A stretch of DNA of 27,270 nucleotides from an uncultured Mediterraneibacter sp. (GTDB lineage Bacteria > Bacillota > Clostridia > Lachnospirales > Lachnospiraceae). Positions within the stretch are counted from its first letter, which is position 1. Each line of letters starts with the position of its first letter. The notes under the pieces were generated by a model. It made no database searches and had not been told where the DNA came from. It saw nothing but the letters and a program-made list of their open reading frames with translations. The position numbers were made by a program, and so were the translations under genes. Below are positions 1 through 9,041 of this stretch, piece after piece. Location: positions 1 to 27,270 of the forward strand of contig NZ_CAKRGI010000031.1 in NCBI RefSeq assembly GCF_934330165.1. Direction: 5' to 3'.

Positions 1-437
1 GTATGGAATAAACCATCAATTGAATATCATTATCAGAACTCGGCTTTCCACTGAAATCAGCAAAGCTGTTACAAATCTATACATGATTGGGGGATAATTT
101 CAAAAATAATTGTTCCTCTACCTATAAAGCTTTGAAAACGGTATTTACCAACCCTCTTCCTCCAAAATTAGATTTACTGTTTTACAGAAGTTGACTGCCA
201 GGATATATTTTTTAGTACGAAAAAAGCACCTCTCAGATTAACTCTAAGAAGTGCTCTTGTTGTCATGCATATCAATCATTGATCCAGTGAATCAATTTTG
301 ATTTCATTCTCAAACCTGTGTCCTTTCACCCGAAATTCGTCATGCTTCATAACGATTCATTATTATCCCAAATTTTGTTGTCAAATTGTTGTCAACTGTG
401 GTCTGACATCATGGTTTTAGACATTTAATATTTAATT
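1..437. other. Non-coding stretch downstream of lysS
   Basis: No convincing gene is visible in either strand. Bases 220-255 form a terminator on the minus strand (listed separately). Bases around 366-390 hold an 11-bp near-tandem direct repeat, TTTGACAACAA on the minus strand. It lies in a short minus-strand open frame ending with a TGA at 340-342, which resembles the tail of a degraded coding sequence. The rest, 1-215, is AT-rich with stops in all frames. Confidence 0.5.
220..255 (-). terminator. Rho-independent terminator after lysS
   Basis: On the minus strand a 13-bp stem (arms 243-255 and 225-237) closes a short loop and is followed directly by five U. Two of the pairs are G-U wobbles that exist only in the minus-strand RNA, which fixes the orientation. 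It is the first good terminator after lysS and probably ends the dusB-greA-lysS transcript. Confidence 0.75.
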
Positions 438-2501
438 TTAGTACAGCTTTGCACCAGCCGGGATGTGGTTATCAACCATCAGAAGATGAAGTTTTTCTTC
501 GCCCTCTTCCTCATGGATTGCACTGAGAAGCATTCCACAGGATTCAATTCCCATCATGGCTCTTGGCGGCAGGTTAGTGATCGCAATTAAGGTCTTTCCA
601 ACCAGTTCTTCTGGCTCGTAATAAGCGTGAATACCGCTTAAAATCGTACGATCTGTGCCTGTTCCGTCATCCAGAGTGAACTGTAACAGTTTCTTGGATT
701 TCTTAACAGCTTCACAAGCTTTTACCTTTACAGCTCTGAAATCTGACTTGCTGAAAGTATCGAAATCAACAAATTCCTCAAATAAAGGCTCTACCTTTAC
801 CTTGGAGAAGTCGATAACTTCTTCTTTCTCCGGTGCTGCTGTGGAAGTGCTGTTTTCTGACTTCGCAGCTTTCTTGTCAGCATCCAGGGACTTCATTGTC
901 GGGAACAGCAGTACATCTCTGATTGCCTCTGCACCTGTCAGGAGCATACACATACGGTCAATACCGAATCCGATACCACCTGTTGGCGGCATACCAATCT
1001 CCAGTGCGTTCATGAAGTCTTCATCGGTTGTGTTGGCTTCATCATCGCCCTGTGCAAGCAGTTCTTCCTGTGCTTTGAAACGCTCTCTCTGGTCAATCGG
1101 GTCATTCAGCTCAGAGTAAGCATTTGCCATCTCCCAGCCATTCATGAAGAACTCGAAACGCTCTACATATTCTGGATTTTCCGGCTTCTTCTTTGTAAGA
1201 GGTGAAATCTCGATCGGATGATCCATAACAAATGTAGGCTGAAGCAGATGTTCCTCTACATACTCTTCAAAGAACAGATTCAGGATATCACCCTTTTTAT
1301 GTCTTTCTTCAAATTCAATATTATGCTCTTTTGCGATTGCTCTCGCCTGCTCAAGATCCTTTACTTCATTCCAGTCAACGCCTGCATATTTCTTAACGGC
1401 ATCAACCATTGTAATACGCTCAAATGGCTTACCGAGATCCATCTCGATTCCCTTGTATACGATATGAGTTGTTCCAAGAACTTCCTGTGCAACAAAACGG
1501 TACAGGTTCTCTGTCAGATCCATCATGCCATGGTAATCTGTATATGCCTGATAAAGCTCCATCAGAGTAAACTCTGGATTATGTCTTGTATCAAGACCTT
1601 CATTACGGAATACACGACCAATCTCGTATACCTTCTCAAGACCTCCAACGATCAATCTCTTCAGGTACAGCTCCAGCGAAATACGGAGCTTCAGATCTTC
1701 GTTCAGGGCATTGAAATGCGTCTCGAACGGTCTTGCGGCTGCTCCGCCGGCATTAGCTACAAGCATCGGAGTCTCAACCTCCATAAATCCTTTTCCGCTT
1801 AAATATTTACGGATTGCACTGAGGATTTTTGAACGCTTAATAAATGTATCCTTTGTATCGCTGTTCATGATCAGGTCAACGTATCTCTGACGGTAGCGTG
1901 TATCTGTATCTGTCAGACCGTGGAACTTCTCCGGGAGCATCTGTAAACTCTTGGAAAGGAGTGTCATCTTCTCTGCATGGATGGAGATTTCTCCTGTTCT
2001 TGTTCTGAAAGCAAATCCTTCCAATCCGAAAATATCACCGATATCAGATTTCTTAAAATCAGCATAAGATTCTGCTCCGATTGCATCCCTGGCAACATAT
2101 ACCTGGATATTTCCCTGTAAATCCTGGATATTGCAGAAAGAAGCTTTTCCCATAACTCTCTTGAACATCATACGTCCTGCGATTGCTACATGGATCGGAT
2201 TTGCATCCATGATGCTTCTTCTCTCTTCGTAATCCTTTTTAAGAGCCTCTTTTGCCTGCTCTTCATCTATTCCTTCTACGTTCGGCTGTTGGTGATCTTT
2301 TAAAAGTTCAGCCTCATGTGCCTCATAAAGATCCTTTACCTCAAGAGAATGATGCGTCTGATCAAACTTTGTGATCTGGAACGGGTCTCTTCCGTTCTGC
2401 TGCAGTTCTGCAAGTTTATCACGGCGAACCTTTCTCAACTGATTCATATCTGGTTCCTGTGCATTTTTCTGATTCTGTCCCACTGTCTGTTCTCCTTCCA
2501 T
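438..2501 (-). CDS. lysS: Lysine--tRNA ligase, class II, with C-terminal tRNA-binding domain
   Basis: Charges tRNA-Lys with lysine in the cytoplasm. The N-terminal OB-fold anticodon domain lies near residues 100-185. The class II catalytic core follows: motif 2 with the FRNEGLDTRHNPEFT signature near residue 297 and motif 3 with GGIGFGIDR near 510-516. At about 687 residues it is well above the roughly 500 usual for bacterial LysRS. The excess is a linker followed by a Trbp111/EMAP-II-like domain from about residue 577 to the end, with SDFRAVKV, LDDGTGTDRTILSGI and NLPPRAMMGIESCGM as in the MetRS C-terminus. The fused domain should raise tRNA affinity. The start has a modest AGGA upstream. 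An internal Met at residue 19, preceded by AGGA, is an alternative. It is last in the dusB-greA-lysS block, 138 bp after greA. Confidence 0.97.
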   Translation of the reverse strand: MEGEQTVGQNQKNAQEPDMNQLRKVRRDKLAELQQNGRDPFQITKFDQTHHSLEVKDLYEAHEAELLKDHQQPNVEGIDEEQAKEALKKDYEERRSIMDANPIHVAIAGRMMFKRVMGKASFCNIQDLQGNIQVYVARDAIGAESYADFKKSDIGDIFGLEGFAFRTRTGEISIHAEKMTLLSKSLQMLPEKFHGLTDTDTRYRQRYVDLIMNSDTKDTFIKRSKILSAIRKYLSGKGFMEVETPMLVANAGGAAARPFETHFNALNEDLKLRISLELYLKRLIVGGLEKVYEIGRVFRNEGLDTRHNPEFTLMELYQAYTDYHGMMDLTENLYRFVAQEVLGTTHIVYKGIEMDLGKPFERITMVDAVKKYAGVDWNEVKDLEQARAIAKEHNIEFEERHKKGDILNLFFEEYVEEHLLQPTFVMDHPIEISPLTKKKPENPEYVERFEFFMNGWEMANAYSELNDPIDQRERFKAQEELLAQGDDEANTTDEDFMNALEIGMPPTGGIGFGIDRMCMLLTGAEAIRDVLLFPTMKSLDADKKAAKSENSTSTAAPEKEEVIDFSKVKVEPLFEEFVDFDTFSKSDFRAVKVKACEAVKKSKKLLQFTLDDGTGTDRTILSGIHAYYEPEELVGKTLIAITNLPPRAMMGIESCGMLLSAIHEEEGEEKLHLLMVDNHIPAGAKLY

Positions 2502-2591
2502 ATTGTCTGTCCTGCGTCCGTCCGTTTCAGATCAATGACGCAGAAAACATATCTCTTTCTGCCGCTTTCAGGTTACCCTTTAAGCGAACTA

Positions 2592-2617
2592 AGACCTCTT
2601 AATTATTTAAGAGGTCT
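2592..2617. repeat. Perfect 11-bp hairpin between greA and lysS
   Basis: AGACCTCTTAA at 2592-2602 pairs with TTAAGAGGTCT at 2607-2617 across a 4-base loop. No U-run follows on either strand, so it is a weak terminator at best. It may be a processing or attenuation site that sets the greA:lysS ratio within one transcript. Confidence 0.6.
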
Positions 2618-2639
2618 GTGCTGGTATATCTTATACTGA

Positions 2640-3122
2640 TTATGAACGCTGAATATCAAGTACTTTGTACTGGATAATTCCTGCCTGAGTCTCAACATCA
2701 ACAACGTCGTTGACTTTCTTGCCCATAAGAGCCTGACCTACCGGAGATTCATTGGAAATCTTTCCTTCCAGACTGTTAGCCTCTGTAGAACCAACAATCT
2801 TAAATTCCATCTCCTCGTCAAAAGTAATATCAAATACTTTCACAGTACATCCGACATTGATCTTATCCAGATCTACTTCATCCTCAACAACTACCTCTGC
2901 ATTTTTCAGAATTGCTTCTAATTCTTCAATACGAGCCTCGATATCTCTCTGCTCGTCCTTAGCTGCATCATACTCAGCATTCTCGGAAAGATCTCCCTGC
3001 TCCCTTGCTTCTTTGATCTTGCCTGCTACTTCTTTTCTCTTTACTACCTTCAGATTCTCCAGTTCATCTTCCAGTGCTTTTAAGCCTGCATAAGTAAGTA
3101 ATCTTTTCTTAGCTTCTGCCAT
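2640..3122 (-). CDS. greA: Transcription elongation factor GreA
   Basis: Rescues backtracked RNA polymerase by stimulating transcript cleavage through the secondary channel. The 160-residue length is standard. The N-terminal coiled coil (about 1-75) carries the tip motif [16 protein letters not shown], with the acidic pair near D44 and E47 that coordinates the catalytic magnesium. The C-terminal FKBP-like domain has NVGCTVKV and [18 protein letters not shown]. The start is supported by AGAAAGGAAG eight bases upstream. It has its own strong promoter, so it can be expressed without dusB. Confidence 0.97.
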   Translation of the reverse strand: MAEAKKRLLTYAGLKALEDELENLKVVKRKEVAGKIKEAREQGDLSENAEYDAAKDEQRDIEARIEELEAILKNAEVVVEDEVDLDKINVGCTVKVFDITFDEEMEFKIVGSTEANSLEGKISNESPVGQALMGKKVNDVVDVETQAGIIQYKVLDIQRS

Positions 3123-3275
3123 CGGTTACGCTTCCTTTCTGATTCTATCTTTTCTGTCTATACTTACAGGTTCAACCTTGCTCGTATACTGTTCAGACCT
3201 GTTCATCTATACAGACTGTACACATCCTGATTTTCACCTGTATGCTGTCATTTAAGTCTATTTCGCAATTTCAAT

Positions 3276-3304
3276 ATTATACCCAAACCACCTACTGATG
3301 TCAA
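3276..3304 (-). promoter_or_regulatory. Consensus sigma-A promoter for greA-lysS
   Basis: On the minus strand TTGACA (3299-3304) and TATAAT (3276-3281) are separated by exactly 17 bp, a perfect match to the vegetative consensus. It lies about 155 bp upstream of greA, giving a leader of roughly 145 nt. Confidence 0.85.
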
Positions 3305-3310
3305 GCAGAT

Positions 3311-3356
3311 TCGGCTTTCGTATCACCGATTCTTCAGCCTTCGTATCAGCGATCCT
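3311..3356. repeat. Two 23-bp tandem direct repeats upstream of the greA promoter
   Basis: Bases 3311-3333 and 3334-3356 agree at 19 of 23 positions, both containing TTCGTATCA and CGAT. They sit just upstream of the -35 box and just after the dusB stop. They could be a pair of protein sites or a local duplication. Confidence 0.6.
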
Positions 3357-3366
3357 GCACTACCTT

Positions 3367-4329
3367 TTACAGCTGTCTGTACAGCAGATCTTCCAGTTCT
3401 GCATAAGACTCAACCCGGTTGATCTCTTCCCGCAGTTTTGCTGAACCCGGCAGCCCTTTCGTATACCATGCCACATGTTTTCTCATTTCCCGGATTCCCA
3501 GATATTCTCCTTTATATTGAAGCTGAAGCTTTGCATGTCGGAGCATCATTTCCCGAATTTCTTCGTTCATTGGTCTCGGTGGAATCTTTCCAGTTCTTTC
3601 ATGTTCGATCATCTCAGAAAAAATCCACGGATTTCCCTGGGCTCCCCGTGCGATCATCACACCATCACAGCCGGTCTCTTTCACCATGGTATCTGCACGC
3701 TCCGGGCTGGTCACATCACCGTTTCCGATCACAGGAATGGAAACCGCCTCTTTTACCTGACGAATAATATCCCAGTCTGCTTTTCCGCTATAATACTGTT
3801 CTCTTGTCCTTCCGTGGACTGCAATGGCTGCCGCCCCCGCATCTTCTGCGATCTTCGCCATCTCCACCGCATTAATACAGCTGTCATCAAAGCCTTTTCT
3901 TATTTTAACTGTCACCGGTTTCCTGATTGCTTTGACCATAGCACTGATAATTTCATGTGCCAGCTTTGGGTTTTTCATCAATGCCGATCCCTCACCATTT
4001 TTTACGACTTTCGGTACAGGACATCCCATATTAATATCCATAATATCAAACGGTCTTTCCTCGATCCGCTTTGCCATTTCACTCATAATCTGAGGATCTG
4101 AACCAAAAAACTGGAGAGATACCGGCTGTTCATCCGGATGGATCTCTAAAAGCATTTCTGTATTCTTATTATTATAGAGAATGGCTTTTGCACTGACCAT
4201 TTCCATGCACAAAAGACCTGCTCCCTGCTCTTTACACAATAAACGAAACGGCAGATCTGTCACTCCTGCCATCGGTCCTAGAATATAAGTATTCTCTAAG
4301 GTTACATTTCCTATTCTTAACTGTCTCAT
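3367..4329 (-). CDS. dusB: tRNA-dihydrouridine synthase (DusB family)
   Basis: FMN enzyme that reduces specific uridines in tRNA to dihydrouridine using NADPH. The 320 residues form the usual TIM barrel plus C-terminal helical domain. Visible signatures are LGPMAGVTDLPFR at the N-terminus, DINMGCPVPKVVKNGEGSAL with the catalytic Cys near residue 103, VHGRTREQYYSGKADW near 172-187, and GNGDV and MIARGAQGNPWIF for FMN phosphate binding. Start codon context is GAACGGAATAATACG-ATG, a weak Shine-Dalgarno. It heads the dusB-greA-lysS block, an arrangement also seen in other Firmicutes. Assignment to DusB rather than another Dus class is by overall similarity. Confidence 0.93.
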   Translation of the reverse strand: MRQLRIGNVTLENTYILGPMAGVTDLPFRLLCKEQGAGLLCMEMVSAKAILYNNKNTEMLLEIHPDEQPVSLQFFGSDPQIMSEMAKRIEERPFDIMDINMGCPVPKVVKNGEGSALMKNPKLAHEIISAMVKAIRKPVTVKIRKGFDDSCINAVEMAKIAEDAGAAAIAVHGRTREQYYSGKADWDIIRQVKEAVSIPVIGNGDVTSPERADTMVKETGCDGVMIARGAQGNPWIFSEMIEHERTGKIPPRPMNEEIREMMLRHAKLQLQYKGEYLGIREMRKHVAWYTKGLPGSAKLREEINRVESYAELEDLLYRQL

Positions 4330-4365
4330 CGTATTATTCCGTTCTTCTCAGATTTTATCGTTTCC

Positions 4366-4394
4366 ATCTTAGACGAAACCATTTTAAAAGTCAA
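4366..4394 (-). promoter_or_regulatory. Probable promoter for dusB
   Basis: On the minus strand TTGACT (4389-4394), a 17-bp spacer and TAAGAT (4366-4371). It lies about 37 bp from the dusB start and is divergent from the lon promoter. Confidence 0.65.
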
Positions 4395-4413
4395 CCTTGC
4401 CTCTATTGACATT

Positions 4414-4442
4414 TTGACATTTTTATGCTAGGTTTCTACTAT
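4414..4442 (+). promoter_or_regulatory. Promoter for lon
   Basis: TTGACA (4414-4419), 17 bp, then TACTAT (4437-4442). The CIRCE operator begins four bases after the -10, covering the start point, which is the expected arrangement for HrcA repression. Confidence 0.8.
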
Positions 4443-4445
4443 ATA

Positions 4446-4472
4446 TTGGCACTCGTTAGTCGAGAGTGCTAA
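4446..4472. promoter_or_regulatory. CIRCE operator (HrcA binding site)
   Basis: TTGGCACTC at 4446-4454, a 9-bp spacer, and GAGTGCTAA at 4464-4472. The consensus is TTAGCACTC-N9-GAGTGCTAA, so 17 of 18 arm positions match. HrcA represses class I heat-shock genes through this element. Here it controls lon. Confidence 0.93.
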
Positions 4473-4499
4473 TAACTCATCAGATGAAAGGAGATTACT

Positions 4500-6767
4500 A
4501 TGGTAATACAGCCAATTTATAATATATTATTTCTTCCCGATGTCACCTATCACTTCAAAAAAGAGTTTTTTACTGAAAATGCATCCGAACAGCTTGAAGT
4601 CGGCAGTGAGTTGCTTTTTGCTTTCTTAAAAAATGAAGATGACGCTGAAGAACTGGACGCTGACCATATCTGTCCGGTCGGCATTTCCGCCAGAGTGGAG
4701 GCTTTTGGAGACGATGACAGTGTTCAAATCCGCACGCTGGAGCGTGTTGACCTTTCAGATATCGAGGTTGAAAATGGTCAGATTCTCGCAGACGCATCCA
4801 TTCGTCCAGAGGTTAATGATTATACAGCAGAAGAAGAGAAAGCTCAATTTCTCCGTTTACGTGCCGCACTTTTGAAATTTGTCCAGGGATACCAGTGGGG
4901 GATGTGGGCGAGAAGCTTCATTTTGCAGCGGAAAAATATGTATGATCTCGGATCTGCCCTCTCGGAATATCTGAATATCAGCCCGGAAGAAAAATACGCC
5001 ATCGTTGAAACGGATTCCCGTCAGGAACGCTGTACGCTGATCGAAGCTGCCATCAATGAATTTATGGAAGTTGCCAAAGTTTCCACCGAGGCAAAGGAAG
5101 CTCAGAAAGATGATCAGGAGCAGCTTTACCGCGAGGCAGCCATCAAGAAGCAGATCAGTTATCTTCAGAAAGAACTGGATGAACTTCATCCTGAAAATAT
5201 TTCAGATACCAGAAAATTCGAGAAAAAGCTTGAAGAATCCGGTATGAATGAAGAAGCCCGCAAAGAGGCTGAAAAAGTGCTGAACCGCATGAAGCAGGAA
5301 GGCAAGGACAGCCATGAGTACGGTCTTCTGTATGATTACCTTGACTTTATGACCAGTCTGGACTGGAAAGTGCCGCAGTTTTCCCCGATTGATCTTGACC
5401 GGGCAGAGCAGATTCTTGATGAAGATCACTATGGTCTGAAAAAAGTCAAAGAACGCATCATCCAGCAGATCGCTGTTATGGCTCTCAACCGGAGACAATA
5501 TGGCTCGATCCTTTTATTTGTCGGTGCTCCCGGAACCGGAAAGACCAGTATCGGACAAAGTATTGCGCGGGCTCTTGGAAGAGAATATGTCAGGATCAGT
5601 CTTGGTGGTATTCGCGATGAGGCGGAAATCCGTGGTCACAGACGTACTTATATCGGTGCTATGCCCGGACGGATCATGGAAGGAATTAAACGAAGCGGTG
5701 TCTCCAATCCGGTTATTGTACTGGATGAGGTTGACAAACTTGCCAAAGATTACGGAGGAGATCCTGCCAGTGCCCTTTTGGAGGTTCTTGATCCTGAACA
5801 GAACAGTACCTTCACTGATCATTACATGAATGTGCCTTACGATCTGTCCAATGTACTTTTTGTCTGCACTGCAAACTCACTGGATACGATTCCGGAACCA
5901 CTGCTCAACCGTATGGAGGTTATTAATTTCTCCGGTTACACTGCAGTAGAAAAATATCAGATTGCCCGCAGACATCTTCTTCCAAAGGCTCTCAATGCCA
6001 TGGGAATTAAGAAAAATGCATTGAAAGTAACCGACGGAGCGATCCGCAGGATCATTGATGAATACACAATGGAGGCCGGTGTCCGTGATCTGAAAAAACT
6101 GATCGATACTCTTTGCCGGACGGCTGCCGTCCAGCTTGTTAAAAATGAGGGTACGACACTGACAGTCACTAAGACAAATCTCGAAAAATATCTTGGGAAA
6201 AAGCAGCTCCACCATGAGCGGAAACTCTCTGCTCCTGAACCGGGAGTTGTCACCGGACTTGCATGGACAAGAGCGGGTGGAGAAATTTTATTCATAGAAA
6301 GTAAATTGATTCCGGGCAAAGGAAAGATTATTATTACCGGTCAGCTTGGAGATGTAATGAAGGAGTCCATTCAGATTGCACTGAGTCTTGTAAAGGGACT
6401 TTATCTAAAGGAAAGTAAAGTGCTTGATGACCACGACCTTCATATCCATGTACCTGCAGGTGCCGTTCCAAAAGATGGCCCTTCGGCCGGAATTACGCTG
6501 ACAACAGCACTTGCATCTCTTCTTACTAAAAAGAAAGTCAGTCCGGAGTATGCCATGACCGGAGAAGTTTCCCTGCGTGGTGGAGTCATGCCGATCGGCG
6601 GACTTCCTGAAAAACTTATGGCTGCCCAGCGTGCCGGTATCACAAAGGTTCTGATCCCTGCCGATAATGAGCAGGATCTCGATGATGTTGCCGACGAGGT
6701 TAAAAATAAGCTGGAGATCATTCCGGTGAAAAAAGTAACTGAGGTACTGAAACTGGTCTTGAAATAG
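4500..6767 (+). CDS. lon: ATP-dependent protease Lon (LonA type)
   Basis: Cytoplasmic AAA+ serine protease that degrades misfolded and regulatory proteins. Order of parts in 755 residues: Lon N-domain (about 1-200); helical linker with coiled coil (about 200-300); AAA+ module with Walker A GAPGTGKT at 342-349, Walker B IVLDEVDK near 405-412 and GHRRTYIGAMPGRI; and protease domain with catalytic Ser662 in DGPSAG and Lys705 in PEKLMAAQRAG. The 43-residue Ser-Lys spacing equals that of E. coli Lon. The start has AAAGGAGA six bases upstream. Length is slightly under the 770-800 typical of LonA. Expression is tied to heat or protein-folding stress by the CIRCE site. No terminator is evident before the next gene, 68 bp downstream. 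Confidence 0.98.
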   Translation: MVIQPIYNILFLPDVTYHFKKEFFTENASEQLEVGSELLFAFLKNEDDAEELDADHICPVGISARVEAFGDDDSVQIRTLERVDLSDIEVENGQILADASIRPEVNDYTAEEEKAQFLRLRAALLKFVQGYQWGMWARSFILQRKNMYDLGSALSEYLNISPEEKYAIVETDSRQERCTLIEAAINEFMEVAKVSTEAKEAQKDDQEQLYREAAIKKQISYLQKELDELHPENISDTRKFEKKLEESGMNEEARKEAEKVLNRMKQEGKDSHEYGLLYDYLDFMTSLDWKVPQFSPIDLDRAEQILDEDHYGLKKVKERIIQQIAVMALNRRQYGSILLFVGAPGTGKTSIGQSIARALGREYVRISLGGIRDEAEIRGHRRTYIGAMPGRIMEGIKRSGVSNPVIVLDEVDKLAKDYGGDPASALLEVLDPEQNSTFTDHYMNVPYDLSNVLFVCTANSLDTIPEPLLNRMEVINFSGYTAVEKYQIARRHLLPKALNAMGIKKNALKVTDGAIRRIIDEYTMEAGVRDLKKLIDTLCRTAAVQLVKNEGTTLTVTKTNLEKYLGKKQLHHERKLSAPEPGVVTGLAWTRAGGEILFIESKLIPGKGKIIITGQLGDVMKESIQIALSLVKGLYLKESKVLDDHDLHIHVPAGAVPKDGPSAGITLTTALASLLTKKKVSPEYAMTGEVSLRGGVMPIGGLPEKLMAAQRAGITKVLIPADNEQDLDDVADEVKNKLEIIPVKKVTEVLKLVLK

Positions 6768-6835
6768 CCCTCTAAATTTTGAAAAAATGCCGGGATACAG
6801 GAGTGAAAATAATTGCAGGAAGGAAATAACGAAAC

Positions 6836-8968
6836 ATGAAGGTTACAAAGATTACGTTGGTACCGACACTGCGTAAATATAACAGAAAAAATTTGGTGAA
6901 AGATATTATTACAGGTATCATTATTATGGCAGTGTCGATCCCGATTTCTATGGGATATGCACAGATTGCCGGACTGCCGGCAGTATACGGACTGTATGGA
7001 TCAGTATTTCCGCCTCTTTTATTTGCGGTATTTTCAACTTCTCCGCAGTTTATTTTTGGAGTGGATGCAGCACCAGCGGCACTGATCGGATCAGCCTTAC
7101 TGGGAATGGGGATCGAGAGTGGGTCAGGAGAGGCACTTTTGGTTGTTCCGGTTCTGACATTTTTTGTAGCAGTGTGGCTGCTTGCATTTTATCTGATGCA
7201 TGCAGGAAAACTGGTCAATTATATTTCTGCACCGGTCATGGGTGGATTTATCAGTGGAATCTGTATGACGATTATTCTGATGCAGATTCCGAAATTACTG
7301 GGTGGAACTGCCGGAACAGGAGAACTTCCTGAATTGGTGGAACAGATTATAAAGACTGCCGGGCAGATGAATCTTCCGTCGTTGCTGCTTGGAAGTATTT
7401 CATTAATTATTTTGCTGGCGGTAAAAAAGACTGCTCCCAAATTTCCGATGGCGGTAGTTCTGATGGCAGCAGGGGCAGTGCTTACGCTGGTTCTGCCGCT
7501 GGAGAAATGGGGGATCAGAACCCTTGAGACAGTGCAGCCGGGATTGCCGGAATGGAGGATTCCGGATCTGACATTGATTCCATTGAACCAGGTCATTACG
7601 GTGAGTCTCTCAGTGGCAGTTGTGATCATGGCAGAGACGCTGCTTGCAGAAAATAATTTTGCTCAGAAGAATGGATACCGTATTAATGACGATCAGGAAC
7701 TTTTAGCCTTTGCAGTTGGCAATCTTGCGGCATCACTGACCGGGTGCTGTGCGATCAACGGGTCGGTTTCAAGAACAGCAATGGGGGAGCAGTATCAGGG
7801 AAAAACGCAGTTGATGAGCATCGTAGCGGGAGCATCTATGCTGCTTCTTCTGATCTGTGGGACAGGGTTCATTGGCTATCTTCCAATTCCTGTCCTGACA
7901 GCAATTGTAATTTCAGCACTGCTTGGTGCGACAGAATTTAAGCTTGCAGCAAAGTTATGGAAGGTGAGCCGGACGGAATGTCTGATCTTCTGGGGAGCTT
8001 TTGTGGGAGTTATGTTGCTGGGAACAATTAATGGAGTATTGATCGGAATTATTTTGTCATTTTCAGAAATGGTGATCCGTTCATCCAAACCTGCAAGATG
8101 CTTTGTGGGAATCCAGCCCGGGCACAGACATTTCCGTGATCTTGCAGAGGGCAGTCAGATCCATGCGGTGGAGGGAGTTTTGATCTACCGGTTCAGCAGT
8201 AATCTCTTTTTTGCAAATGTAAATATCCTGCAACAGGATATAGAGGCGGAGCTGGAAAAGAAAAAGGGAACAAAAGCAGTGATCCTGGATGCCAGTGGAA
8301 TTGGAAGTATTGATATTACTGCGGCAGACCGACTGGCGATCCTTTATGAGACATTGAAAGAACAGGGAATTCGTTTTTACATTACAGAGCATATAGCAGA
8401 TTTGAATGAGCAGATGCGAAAGCTGGGACTTGGATATCTGATCTCCGAAGGATGCGTGAGGAGAACGATCCATATTGCATTGAAAGATATGGGGATCAAC
8501 CGCCCATATCCGCTGGAAGGCGGTGTGGATAATGAGGAGCGGAGTGCCTCAAGAAAGCGGGTAGATAACCGGGTGCAGGAGTTTGTATGGGCATTTGGAT
8601 CTGAGTCGGAAACGGAGATTGAGAAGCAGATCCTGCACCAGATCGAACAGCTAAAGCAAAGCGGGGATGTGGAGAATCTGCTGCATGGAAGTTGGTCGCA
8701 TATGGAAGCGATGGATGAAGATGAATGGCTGGAACATCTGGAAGAACATCTCAAAGAGATTGTGAACATTTCAGGAAAGGATGAGAAGACACTTGCCGCA
8801 AGACTGGAGGAGCACAGAAGAGAGGTGCATGACCGGATTGCAAAAGAACACCCGGAGCTTGCAGAGCGTTTCAGAGAACGCCGACATCATCTGGATCAGC
8901 ATTTGAAAGAACGGAGACCTGAGGTATATGATCTGGTTATCAGTCTGAGGGAGAAGGAAAGAAAATGA
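6836..8968 (+). CDS. SulP-family anion transporter with STAS domain and long charged C-terminal tail
   Basis: SLC26/SulP membrane transporter. Substrate is not determinable from sequence; sulfate, bicarbonate and dicarboxylates are known for the family. Residues 1 to about 430 contain the repeated membrane helices, with the conserved N-terminal stretch SIPISMGYAQIAGLPAVYGL and TGCCAINGSVSRTAM. A STAS domain follows at about 440-550, with AVILDASGIGSIDITAADRL as its regulatory loop. The last 150 or so residues are unusual for the family: a hydrophilic, Glu/His/Arg-rich, probably helical tail such as WLEHLEEHLKEIV and ERRHHLDQHLKERRPEV. AGGAAGG lies upstream of the ATG. It is 68 bp after lon with no obvious separate promoter, so it may be partly co-transcribed. 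The gene converges on surface protein 1. Confidence 0.93.
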   Translation: MKVTKITLVPTLRKYNRKNLVKDIITGIIIMAVSIPISMGYAQIAGLPAVYGLYGSVFPPLLFAVFSTSPQFIFGVDAAPAALIGSALLGMGIESGSGEALLVVPVLTFFVAVWLLAFYLMHAGKLVNYISAPVMGGFISGICMTIILMQIPKLLGGTAGTGELPELVEQIIKTAGQMNLPSLLLGSISLIILLAVKKTAPKFPMAVVLMAAGAVLTLVLPLEKWGIRTLETVQPGLPEWRIPDLTLIPLNQVITVSLSVAVVIMAETLLAENNFAQKNGYRINDDQELLAFAVGNLAASLTGCCAINGSVSRTAMGEQYQGKTQLMSIVAGASMLLLLICGTGFIGYLPIPVLTAIVISALLGATEFKLAAKLWKVSRTECLIFWGAFVGVMLLGTINGVLIGIILSFSEMVIRSSKPARCFVGIQPGHRHFRDLAEGSQIHAVEGVLIYRFSSNLFFANVNILQQDIEAELEKKKGTKAVILDASGIGSIDITAADRLAILYETLKEQGIRFYITEHIADLNEQMRKLGLGYLISEGCVRRTIHIALKDMGINRPYPLEGGVDNEERSASRKRVDNRVQEFVWAFGSESETEIEKQILHQIEQLKQSGDVENLLHGSWSHMEAMDEDEWLEHLEEHLKEIVNISGKDEKTLAARLEEHRREVHDRIAKEHPELAERFRERRHHLDQHLKERRPEVYDLVISLREKERK

Positions 8969-9041
8969 AGAGGAAAAGCATGATATTGCAATGGATATTA
9001 AGTGTAAATTGTAAACTTTTGTGAACGGTGGTTATAACGAC

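Noticed and set aside
1218..1802. 194-residue plus-strand open frame inside lysS
   Set aside because: Antisense to the catalytic core of LysRS; no recognisable motif.
3475..4101. 208-residue plus-strand open frame inside dusB
   Set aside because: Antisense shadow of dusB; low-quality protein composition and no promoter or ribosome site.
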